Of a DNA stretch of 64,000 nt, positions 15,501-26,300 are shown one piece after another (position 1 is the first letter of the stretch; each line of letters opens with the position of its first letter). Where the stretch lies: positions 37,362,433-37,426,432 of the forward strand of contig CM022665.1 in assembly GCA_012295275.1 (NCBI GenBank), given 5' to 3'. Source of the DNA: Chrysomallon squamiferum (taxonomy: Eukaryota > Mollusca > Gastropoda > Neomphalida > Peltospiridae). The notes beneath the pieces are model-generated. The model was not told the origin of the DNA, made no database searches, and saw only the letters and a list, made by a program, of their open reading frames with translations. The position numbers were made by a program, and so were the translations under genes.

Positions 15501-18500
15501 AAAACTAAAAGAGAAAAATATCTGCTACATTTTCTTTTTTCTCTCACATGAACATAAGATAATGAGCGAAACTATTAGTATTAAAAGCCACAAGCAACAT
15601 TTTTAATCTCACAACTGTCATTATTTCCAAATAGCTACCAAGCCTCCATGTGGCTATCTCAGTAATATGATTACCTGATTATAGTTTCATGGGTGGTTAC
15701 TTTTCAATGTGCCACTGTGAGGTGGGCTACATCAAATAATAATTTATGATGCCTGTTCTGTACTTAACAATAACAGCAATTTAAAAGGTAATAAACTTGC
15801 AACTAGAGTAACAATTCAACATAATTTATTTTAGGTACTGAAAAAAAGGTAAAACATTCTGCATATGTGACAGTATGAATACACACTCATATACATACAC
15901 ATACATTCTTGTCAGCAATTATTTTCTATTTCTGAAATAACAGAGGTTAATAACTGTTGTTAATAATAAAATATGACAATAATCATAATGAAACAAATCT
16001 TCACAGATTTCACTTTCTTGACTGCAAACTTGGGAAAATTATATTTTATAATAAAAAGTATTAATTAACCAAGATGAAATTATTGATTGATTGATAGATA
16101 TGACAATTTTACCAACAACTTAATTACTTTTTAAACTAATTTATACATCTATTATCATTTACTGATTTCTTTGTTTTCATTTTCATTTTTCTTTTTTTTA
16201 ATGTAAAATAAAATTACAATTAGATAAGAGAAAAAAGCCATCATGAATTATTACACTCAGATCATATTATTGCTGTATTTTATTCATACAAGCAAAAACT
16301 CATCAAAGAAAACAAATATGATTACTAACATATTAAGCTGCCTGTAAACATACCACATGTGCCTTTAATTAACAGATATGGAATGTAATTATCAGGTGTG
16401 ATAGAATAAGTATTATTATTACTAACTGACCAATTTCTATACAACTTTTACAAAAATGATGAAGACTATGTTGAAACAAATGCAAGCAGTGTGTGTCTCA
16501 GTGGTTAGAGTTGCATTATGTGACACTGGTTACAGGATTAATTTTACTCGCTTATTCCAGGTGTTCTCCACAACCAATTTATCAAAGACTATAGTAAGTG
16601 CTTTTCCGTCTATCAAATGGTACATATAAAAGAACATCCCCAAAACGACCATTTTTATTAAAATGCATTAATATTTTGCTGAATATTTATTCATTCAAAA
16701 CAAAAATTAAAAAATTAAAACAGACCTGAACAGGAGCTGATTCTGGGTGACTTTCTTTGTCCCAAGGAAATATAGTGCGACCTCTCCCAGCACTCATGAA
16801 TCGTCTTGGAACTGGTGTTGGTGTGTCTGGAGCAGATGGGGTATTTCTTGCTGAACTGTTTACTGATTCTAGTTCCATGTGAGGATCAGTTCGACTTGAT
16901 CTTGCTGAGCCTGTGCCACTTACTGACAGAATCCATTCAACATCTGCTCCTTGTGTAAGAGTTGATGACCGCTGAGTAGCTGAAGATGGAGTTGGTGTAG
17001 CATATTCCACCAGACCATCAGAGTTCAGTCTGGGCAACTGTTTGCGTGCTAGTCGTGCTTGCACAGCTGCCATGAGCCCTTCTCCATCTGAACTTAACTC
17101 AACCTGGTCAACCACTTGTACAAGAGGTTGCAGGTGGCCAGAACCCATTGCCTGGGCAAGGACGGAAAAGCATTCCAAAGCAGCTTGACGTACTTGGCGC
17201 TTGCTGTCGGTAAGGCATGGACCAATGAATTGACAGATGGCTGCTAGATCAAAATCGTAACTAGGAAATGTCAACAGTGATGCAATGATAATATTAATAG
17301 TTTCTTGTCGAACACGTGAATTTTTATGATGAAGATGTTCGGCTATCACATCTAATACTGGCTTGGGTGAGTAGCTCTGCATCATTTTGATGGCAACCAT
17401 CATAACCGCTTGACGGACAACAACCTTATTGTCACACATTCTTTTGGCAAGAGCCGAGATCAAAGGTCGAAGAAATTGTTTGACATTCTGTCCAAGTTTT
17501 TCAACCAATGAACACAGAATTTCCAAAGTCACAGTTGTAATCTTAAAATTTGAATCATCTAAAAGATTGTTGAGAAAGCTAATAAAAGACAGCATGTGTG
17601 GCATCAGAAACTCATTTAAATCTGCAGTATGTAAATCTTTCATTATCTGCTTCAGATGTTCAACAGCTTGTGCCCGAGTTCTAAAGTTTTCTTGATCGTT
17701 TATGTGGTTCATTACTTGACTAGGTACTATTCCGAATTCAAGCCTGTCCAAATATTCGGCCTGTCTACCATTATGAAATCCACTGTTACTGGAAAAATCA
17801 TTTCTGTTGTAAGGATTTCCACCACTTGAATATAGGTCATTTCTTGGGAATGAAATATTTGAATCCTTTATTGAATATGATCCACCAACACTGTTTCTTG
17901 GTGTACTAACATTTGATGTTGGAACTGACCTTGGAGTATCAATCATAATCTTGTCTGAGATTTCTGCAAGCTGCAAATAGTATTTTCTCAATGGTGCTGA
18001 CAGCCTTTCAATATAGTTCCTAAATTCTTTCTCTCCAACAAGCTCTTCAATCTTACGGAGAGTAAAAAGGGATGAATCTTGAAGATTGTCTTCAGCTGAT
18101 GTGTCAAATAATTTTTTGCAAAGAGACTGAATTATTTCATAGAAATTCTCATGTGCAAATTCTTTTGTCAAAATCACTGGTAAGGCTGAAATAGTTTCTT
18201 TCTTAACTTTTGTATCTTCATTTTCAAGTCCAATCTTTACAATCGACTGCAGCAAGCTTGGTACGTTCCGTGTATATTTTAGATACAAATGTAGAGACTG
18301 AATCACAGCCCTTTTTACACATATCTTTGAATCGCCTATGTTTGGAATTAATTTCCAAACAACTAAGGACATACATTCGTCCAGTTCGTCTTCTGCACGG
18401 GGTATTATTTCGTTGAGCAGCTGAATACATTTTAACCGAATATCCCAATTCGAATCCGAAAGGGCATGTGTTAAACCTTTGAAAATTGAACATGGGTCAT

Positions 18501-18693
18501 CGAAGGGCAAACGTCCGCTCGTTCTTTTAACTGTAAGAATTAATTGTTCTAAAGTATCGAACCTATTTTGCGAACTATTATCATTTAATCGATCAAGAAC
18601 TTCATCTTCTTCCATATTCCAATGTCCAGGACTAATTGGTTTCAGGATCGCAGCTTCGTGGACGGGAAACTTGGCAACTTGAAGTCTAGCCAT
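930..18693 (-). CDS. TOGARAM1: TOGARAM1 (crescerin-1), 5' part; continues past the left edge
   Basis: TOG-array protein that promotes microtubule polymerisation in the ciliary axoneme (known for the family). Exons seen, minus strand: 18693-16726, 5935-5806, 4868-4761 and possibly 981-930. Phases join as 0, 1, 1. The first exon encodes 656 residues. HEAT-repeat TOG1 is at about residues 20-240. A Ser/Asn-rich spacer with repeated PRN/TPR motifs follows, then TOG2 at about 315-560, opening with FGIVPSQVMNHINDQENF and including LLDDSNFKI and DSKRQVRQAALE. A Ser/Thr/Pro-rich linker then contains QARLARKQLPRL. These blocks match TOGARAM1 rather than CLASP or XMAP215. The next exons encode linker (RRVPKRRSTVMGIDIP; SYKQIYQNKLRRQQNAVAKS). 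The start at 18693 is supported by an in-frame TAG two codons upstream. TOG3 and TOG4 are not in the window. The first intron is 10.8 kb. Confidence 0.93.
982..4760 (-). other. TOGARAM1 intron 3, no convincing exon
   Basis: 3.8 kb of low-complexity sequence with long A and T runs and a tandem duplication near 2273-2427. Small extra exons cannot be excluded by eye. The phase at 4761 already joins the candidate exon at 981, so none is required. About 1000-1340 has more even composition and could be an old transposon that I cannot name. Confidence 0.5.
2273..2427. repeat. Two-copy tandem duplication, period about 84 bp
   Basis: Two successive copies of an A-rich segment, then AATTAATTCA and CCTTTAAAAAGTTTTTCTTT. 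The last block begins at 2321 and again at 2405. The copies differ mainly in A-run lengths, so the duplication is fairly recent. Confidence 0.7.
4869..5805 (-). other. TOGARAM1 intron 2
   Basis: About 0.9 kb between two well-supported coding exons. It holds an (AT)n tract near 5240-5260 and several T runs. No gene is seen in it. Confidence 0.75.
11073..11146. repeat. (AT)n microsatellite, 74 bp
   Basis: Uninterrupted AT dinucleotides inside TOGARAM1 intron 1. Self-complementary, so it can extrude as a hairpin and is likely length-variable. Confidence 0.95.
16489..16640 (+). mobile_element. Degraded tRNA-derived SINE relic
   Basis: A box-A-like stretch (GTCTCAGTGGTTAGAG, about 16496-16511) is followed about 20 bp later by a weak box-B-like stretch (GGTTACAGGATT). 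The body then reads GGTGTTCTCCACAAC (16560-16574), CAAAGACTATAGTAAGTGCT and TACATATAAAAGAACATCCC. This order matches, as I recall it, a SINE family common in gastropods whose body has the same blocks. Many point differences indicate an old copy. It sits in TOGARAM1 intron 1, just downstream of the first exon. Confidence 0.6.
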
Positions 18694-18953
18694 TAACTAC
18701 GATCAAACGCCACACTAAGTAAAATGTACTCTGCTGCTTGGTTTTTCTGTTTAGATGACATGTCCCTTTTGCTGTAAGGGGTATAATGAAGAATCAAATC
18801 ATATCAATACCGCAAAAAATGACATCTTGTTTTCGCTGAAATGTCACAAAATGGCCGACACTCTCCACAACAACAAAACTGTGGTCATCACGTGACTTGC
18901 ATAGACGGCCAACCTTTTTATTTCCGGTAAGGGATCTATTATTATTGTCATTG

Positions 18954-18960
<7 letters not shown>
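18694..18960 (-). promoter_or_regulatory. Probable TOGARAM1 promoter and 5' leader
   Basis: A CpG-containing, non-repetitive segment immediately upstream of the start codon. It contains an AAAATGGC box resembling a YY1 site (about 18848-18855), a perfect TCACGTGA E-box (18888-18895, USF/TFE type) and a TTTCCGGT motif of ETS/GABP type (18921-18928). These are typical of CpG-rich, TATA-less promoters. The transcription start is not known. A plus-strand transcript from the same region is possible but has no recognised exon. Confidence 0.5.
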
Positions 18961-18997
<37 letters not shown>

Positions 18998-20115
18998 TTT
19001 CTTTAAGAGGAATATTATTTGTAATTTAAATAAATTCCTAAATTCTATTAAATTTAATTAATCAGTTATTTATTATTTATTTATTTATTTACTGTTCTTT
19101 TTTCTTTTTTTAAATTATTATTATTTAGTTGTAGTTGTGTGAAGGTAAGGTACTAATGTATTTACTTATTTACAGTGTACTTTATTTTGTATTATATTTA
19201 TAATGGTATTTAGTTCAAAAACCAAAGAAAGATATTAAATAATTCTTAGTCTTTTTCTTTATGTATATTGCACACAATTATAGTTTATTTTATTTATTTA
19301 ATTTATCATCATCTCATCATCATCATCATCATCATCATTAATATTACTATTATTACATGTACGAGACCATATAATAAAAATGTATATTATTTTAATTGTG
19401 TACTTCAAGATCCAGTTAGACAAAAGAACCGATAAAAAAATTGGTAGTTAACCTGACAATAATAATAATAATAAGAATAATAATAATAGTAATAATTAAG
19501 AGTATAAACAAAAAAAAAAAAAAAAACCACCTAAGAAAAACTTAATAAATTTAAAGCTACCAATCAGTTATAAATAATTAATGCATATTTACGACTTGTT
19601 GAGGATAAAATAAAATTAAAATATTCCAGTATCTTTTTTAAGTAAAGTCAACGTAGGGTTGCTTCCTTGTTTCATAGAAACAGTTCTATGTCAACAATTA
19701 ACAGTGCTTGTATGCACGCACATATTCTAAACTACTTAAAATCTCGACCAATGTTTTTTTTATTTTTTTTTAGTAAGTATGTAAGGTATAAACCATCGAT
19801 GAAAGGTATAAACCAACTGATGGCAACATGGAGCATAATTTAAATTATGTACAGTCAAGTATTTAATAAAATCTGACATTATAAACTTTTTTATTACCGT
19901 AAATTTTAAAACCTAGTCCGTCTCTTAACAACACTGAAGATCCTTATTATCAGTTATATTTATAAACTCGTAAAAGGTCATGTATTGGGCGTAACCCTTT
20001 CAATATAGCCTACTACTAAGCGTCAAACATTTGTCTGAGGGTGAATATGACAGGCGTAGCGTTCGCTATTACATCGATCGTGTTTTTATTAAACTAATAA
20101 AAATTATATATATAA

Positions 20116-20150
<35 letters not shown>

Positions 20151-20763
20151 AAATCAGAACATTAATAACAGTAGTTATAATCGTAATACTCTTTAGAAAT
20201 TTACAGAATATTCATAAACATTCGAACAGATTTAATACAGACATTAGCAATTCGATTTGATTAATATATACAGATTTCAACTCAAAATTATGTCAAAGAA
20301 ATAAATTACAACGATCTGAAAATAATTATTGACTAATATATACTTGCAACTAAAATCAGATTTTTAATGAATATACGGAATTTTAGAAAGACCAGTCAGT
20401 TACCAATTTATTATATTTTCTTTATGTGTGTTTGTTTGCGTGGGTGCCTGACAGAAAATGTATTAAATGTGTATGTATGTTTACAAAATAAAAATAAATA
20501 AATAAATAAAAAACTACATGAAAGAATGCATAGTGTATTTAGATTGTTAGTATTATTAATACTAAAATATTTATACTTTCTGTTTGAAACTTTGTCTTCA
20601 AAGCATTTATAAACGTCACTTTTCAAAAAGGCAGAAGTATCGGGAATCGCATTTTATTTTTAAAAGTGCTGTTTTTATTATTATTTGTTGTTGTTGTTTG
20701 ATTAATTAATTTATTATTTCTTCTGCATCTTGTTGTTGTTGTTTTCAGGAACTTCAAGAATAA

Positions 20764-20767
<4 letters not shown>

Positions 20768-20832
<65 letters not shown>

Positions 20833-20836
20833 ACAA

Positions 20837-20885
<49 letters not shown>
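20768..20885. repeat. Compound microsatellite (ATT)n-(GT)n-(ATT)n
   Basis: An ATT array of about 33 bp, a GT array of about 30 bp, and a second ATT array of about 50 bp. It creates a spurious 84-codon open frame rich in Leu, Val and Ile that should not be taken as a gene. Confidence 0.95.
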
Positions 20886-20887
<2 letters not shown>

Positions 20888-21382
20888 TCAGACAATAATG
20901 TTGAGAGAATCTGTATATTATTATACAGGCCTATGTATACATGCTTCTACTGGACCATATTATTTAGAAACACGTAATATATAAAACTGTCTGTTAAACG
21001 GTTATAAAATGGCCGGCACTTAAAGTGTTGTGTATGTCACTATAAACAACATGCTCTTCGTACAGCCTAATAACTATCTACATTGACTCAACAGTCATGT
21101 GACACATATTTTATCATAATTAATGGGCAACAGAGAAACAGCTTTACGTTTTGTAACTTTATTGTGTAGACTTTAATAAACATACGTCACAATAACGTAT
21201 TTAATGCTGTTACGAGTAGGGGTGGGTACGGCGGGTTGTTAATCTCTTTTGCGTGGTATCGTTTCATACTTTTAACTTGGTTCTTATCACAAGGTGACAA
21301 ACCAATAGTTACTTTCGCTAAATTTAAAGTGTTGTCAACTAAATAAATAATATGAAGTATCCCACCCGAAAAAAAAAAAAAA

Positions 21383-21413
<31 letters not shown>

Positions 21414-21699
21414 TAATAATAATAATGAAGAAGAAGTGAGAACCGAACCTCACCCTGAATTTTTTTTTGTTTTTTCATTTCAGTTTTTAGTTTTTCACAT
21501 TTACTAAGTTTAGTGAAGGCAGGAAATTTGTCATTCCACTGTGGTCTACCTCAACCAATTTGAATCAAATAATTTTGTTCCATGAATATATACTCAAAAA
21601 AAGAAGTAAAAGTATATTTCCACGTTAGTTTTATTGTTATGGGCGACTTACCTCTACGAATAAGAAAATATGATAATTGAATAATACTATGACAAAATT

Positions 21700-21905
21700 T
21701 GGAACGCCGTCATTGAACATTTATCCCTTCAAAACTGGAATCCTGACGTCATGGAATACATGCCGGATCGATCGGCATTTTCTCCGTCGCTAGAGGGGGA
21801 AAAAATCGGTCCGTCATGTACGCACTGACGTCACCGCTACAACAAATGTCAGCGCCCAGATGCCGAAAAACTGTCTTCTGGTTGCTATATTTCGTGAGTA
21901 ATTAA
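21700..21905 (+). promoter_or_regulatory. Orphan promoter-like segment with two CRE palindromes
   Basis: A CpG-rich segment in AT-rich intergenic DNA holds two perfect TGACGTCA sites (21744-21751 and 21826-21833), the binding site of CREB/ATF. It ends near 21893 with GTGAGTAA, which resembles a splice donor on the plus strand. No downstream coding exon was found before the RPAP1 3' end. It may drive a non-coding or unrecognised transcript, or act as an enhancer. Confidence 0.4.
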
Positions 21906-22868
21906 CACTAGATATAAAATTAAAAAATGTGGAAGTATATATAATATATTTTTGTCTATTTCTTTTTGTTACACGCTAAAGAAACAATATTTTTCAGTCT
22001 GTTTTGCGGTTACATCAAGGAAACCGGGGATAGATGATTTATTAAGTTTGGACCCATATCACACACACACACACACACATCAGGTCTCTAATGTGGCGTA
22101 CCTCTTTTTACCTACTCCAAATGTCAAGTACTAGCTGTAAACGTAAATGCAGTGACAATATATCCAAGTTTTTTAATATTGTGTGGGAGGGTCTCCCAAC
22201 AAATACTGTGTTTAATTTATAAACTTAAAACTTATGAAAAAGCTGGTGATTTTTATGTGCGTTCTAGATTCACAAATGACACAACAGACCTTACTTTAAA
22301 TTGTTAATGCTGCAAATTCCTCCTACGCCCATTAGTTTTGTTTATGAATTGTACCAATATCCACTTTGCTTGGAATAGTAACACATTAGTTTATTTGAAA
22401 CTAGAGGGATTTTTAATCAATAAAATATACCAAACTAGTACAATAAAAAACATAATAGAAGAAATCAATCTCTGAAACAGAGCATCAACACCATTCAACA
22501 CTGGTATTTTATATATACTCTGGGTTTTTTTAATACATAATTAATGCGTATCATAAAATCCCAGATGGGATAATGGATTAATAATTACAGAATACTGAAA
22601 AAGACACAAATTATAATTTATTATTAATTGTTTGTTTTTTTTGCATTTTTTTTTCTCATATCATACATGACTAACCTGAAATAAAACCAATATTTTTTCT
22701 CTGGGGTTTGAATTAATAACAAGTTCCTTAGTATTTATATGCTTTTCAGGATATCAAGTACTGTACTTTTAATTATACATGTCATTTTCTAAACAAGAAA
22801 AATATATTTGTACTTTATTTCCAAGATAATTTGGACTTTGAAATAACTTTAAAATTATTTAAAAAAAA

Positions 22869-22918
<50 letters not shown>

Positions 22919-23280
22919 TACATACATTTTTTTGGCATTTCAAGTCTTGTAATAGTTTCCTCAGCAATAATAATAACCATAATAATGATAAAATCCCAGT
23001 GTAATTGCATATCTGCTTGAAATTAGGTACATTGTTAGTTTCCATAAATTTTATTTTCAATGAATATCAACAATTGAAGCACCAATTTCTCAATTATCAT
23101 TTTGTTCCAATATACATTTATTCAATTTCTTTTACTTATTTTTCAAAATACTTATTTACCCTGACTTAAAATTCTATTACAGACCTGTTCATACTGCATG
23201 CATTTCTTTATTTCATCTTATGCATGTTATTATGCATGTGTGAAATTGTTATCTGCTTTGCATGAAAATAAATCAGTCAC

Positions 23281-23286
23281 TTTATT
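23281..23286 (-). terminator. RPAP1 polyadenylation signal candidate
   Basis: AATAAA on the minus strand, about 95 bases after the RPAP1 stop codon. Position and orientation fit a 3' end signal. The actual cleavage site is not visible. Confidence 0.55.
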
Positions 23287-23380
23287 ACAAAAGTCCTTTA
23301 TGTCAACACTTTGTGCTTAGCCCGTGGTAAGTCTGTTCGACTTTCTACTTCTTAAAACTAGTAGTGTATGAAAACAACAT

Positions 23381-26300
23381 TCAAGGTGGTTTATTTGTCT
23401 TTAGCTGTTCTCTCATTTTAAGAAGTTTTTCTCTGTTGGCTGGAAGAACAGTATACAAGACCATACAGAATTCTGCTTCAGTGTCATGTGTTTTGTAGTA
23501 AATCAGATGTTTTTTAACTTCCTGAAAAATAAGATATAGGTTTCATTAACAGATTTGAGACACATTAATTATAAAATTTATACACTGAGTTTTATTTGAC
23601 TGCAAAAATGTTTAAATGTAAGTACTCAGATGAGTTTAATCCACCTACAGTTTAACTTACTGTTTATCAAATCATTTTTTAATATTTTGGTTAGGATCAC
23701 ATGAACATTTCTTTTATAAAATAATTTGTTTTTAAAAAAGCAACATGTAAAAGTTACAGAGTGATACTTGATAATAATTTTCTGAATAAATTATATATAT
23801 ATATATTTTTTTTTTGATACACATTTCAGGAAATGATAACTAATTTGTAATATAATTTGCACATCATGGCCAGTTCTAAGGTTAATACAGTGAGAACAGA
23901 AATTAATAAACCTCTAGTTTAGACACAAGAAGTCTCTTCCACATTTTGTTTCTTAAACCATCATTAGTGTCATCATGGGTGTAGTACAGGAATCTGTTGA
24001 CGTGGTGAACAGCAATGAGGTACATGATTGGAGACCACTTTGCTCTTACTGTCTGTGACATGAGGTGACCAAAATACATCTTGAGCAGATCTACATCTGA
24101 TTCATCAGGGCTGAGATATCTTTCAATTGGAATTAGTAACTGAAAATCAGTGAAATGATAACAATAATGGCATAATTTTTCAGTTACACAATCTGAATAA
24201 ATAATGGAAACAAAGCACACAACTAAATGGAACTGTTGACTGGAAAATGAAAAGTAGGTGAAATAAATTTTTATAATAATAACTTCAGTATTTATTTAAA
24301 TTCAGTTTAGCAACACTGTAAATTTTACTTGTATAAAACATTATTTGCCGATTTCTAATTTAGTTTTCAAACTAAATATGGAGAAATTGGTTAACCACTT
24401 TATTTTAAACTATTAAGATATCATTAATATTATATTGATGTGCATATTTAATAAAGATTTAGATACTTAAGACATTCTTATTAAAAACCTCAACGCAACT
24501 TGACGTTAACAAATCCTTCTCGACACATATTTTTAAAAAATCTAATAAAACAAATCTTGAGATATCATAGAAATCGATGTAGTATTAGTTTTAATTTGGT
24601 TACTGTCAATGTGAAATGGTAATAAAATGAATACAAAATTAATTGTAACCTCTTTGACAGGCAGTAGCAAACTTCTGAGAATGGCAGGTTTTTCTCCCCA
24701 GATGACTTTGCGCAGGTCACTCGAATGTTTCTGTTGTAAAGGCAGCAAGACGTAACTTCCAAAGAGTGAGTCACCAAATGATACAGCCTGATACTGCTCC
24801 AGCAGAGACAAATACCTGAAATTAAGTCACATCAATAATAACTTTATTACACATACAAACATTGTGTTATAATGAAAAGATTTTATATATTCTTATATAA
24901 TTTCTACTGAGTGTTCAGTAAATCATTTCTGAACCTTTGATAATATTTTTCTTTTTTTTCTTTCTTTCTTTTCCTTTTTTTTCTTTTTATGCATTATTTA
25001 TAAACTATATTTGCAACAGTAATTTTCCTAATTATTTAATGGCAAAAGTAGCTGCATTTCAATTAATCAATTGGACCTTGGTGAAACATATGTTATATTT
25101 GACTTCAGCTTCTTAATCATGAAAATTTCATACACATAGAACCATTTAGAAATATCCTGAGGAAAAACAACAACATCAGATTAAAATTAAGTCTTATGAA
25201 ATAAACATGACCTACAATTCATAGAATGAAGAAACACCAGGAATTGGCTCGTTAAAGTTCATCTTGTCCAGCAAGATAGGTTTTGTGTATTCCCTCAACA
25301 GAGCAGCCAGAAAGCAGTTAACTGATCTCTCCAAAAACAGATCATTACCTAAATATATAAATATTTCATAAACATTTAATTTTTAAGACAATTCAGTACC
25401 AACTAATAAAAGAAGTGTCAGCAAAAAAAAAAACCCAAAAACAAAAATGTATCTAAACACATACACACACACATTAATAGCATGAGCCAGTCAAAATTTT
25501 ATTTTATGTCCATTTTCAAATAATTTAATGTGTGCAATTCACAATAAACAATAGCAAAACACAATATTAATTCTCTTGCAAACCTACACTGAATGACATG
25601 TACACAATTATATTCCTGCTGACACTTAAAATTTATAAGACTGATATATGTCTTAATCGAATTGTAAAAACCAGCAATACTGAAACTTTACCTGCCATAA
25701 AAGCACACATAATTCTGGAGATTTTCAAAGTCACTGATATAGATGTCAGAAGGTTTGGTCGCCAACATTCCAAAAGAAAAACCCATCGCAGAACATCTGA
25801 TGCCATGGTTACCAGATTTGGTGGTAAACTTCCAGACGAACCCCTGAAAACAAATATTAAATAATTATCATATGAAACCTAGTTTAAATCAGACATTTCA
25901 GTCTAAATATATAGTTATAATTGTATTAATTTTATCTTTCATCAAAAAAACTTTCTTAATACACTGATCAGAGCTAACTGAATATGTTACAACTAAAGAT
26001 TATTACGAAAAGAAAGATAAAACCACCTGATGTCATTGCAGGGGTTATTCTTGACTAATTTGTTTTTAAAGACATTTTATTCTGTTCTTCATTGTGCCCA
26101 CTGTACATTTTACAATGTAAATTATTGTGTTGATTATTCAAGTTCTTTTATAGGTATCTTCCCAAGGAAAATAAATAACTTGGAGCACTGTGAAACAGAC
26201 TGACAGATTCATCAAGGTAATGATGAACAAATATTTAAAAAAACACACACTAGATCAGAAAATAAAGTGATTGCTTACACTGCTGAGAATTTGTTAAAGA

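Larger units (their letters stand above)
5936..16725 (-). other. TOGARAM1 intron 1 (10.8 kb)
   Basis: The phase of the 18693-16726 exon joins cleanly to 5935, so the whole interval is read as one intron. It carries (TAA)n at about 7228-7256, (AAT)n at about 10756-10791, an (AT)n array at 11073-11146, a poly-A run at about 12489-12514 and a SINE relic at 16489-16640. The short open frames here are low-complexity and show no recognisable protein. Confidence 0.75.
18961..23280. other. Intergenic region between TOGARAM1 and RPAP1
   Basis: No coding gene is recognised. ATT microsatellites lie at about 18956-18997, 20123-20149 and 20768-20885, and a poly-A/TA/CA composite at about 22860-22920. About 18.9-22.1 kb is CpG-rich compared with the flanking gene bodies. 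The exception to the repeat-rich background is the CRE-bearing segment at 21700-21905. Confidence 0.7.

Noticed and set aside
17429-18682. Plus-strand and alternative-frame open frames across the TOGARAM1 first exon
   Set aside because: They are shadows of the strongly coding minus-strand TOG-domain exon.
20730-20984. 84-codon frame rich in Leu, Val and Ile
   Set aside because: Produced by the (ATT)n-(GT)n-(ATT)n microsatellite.
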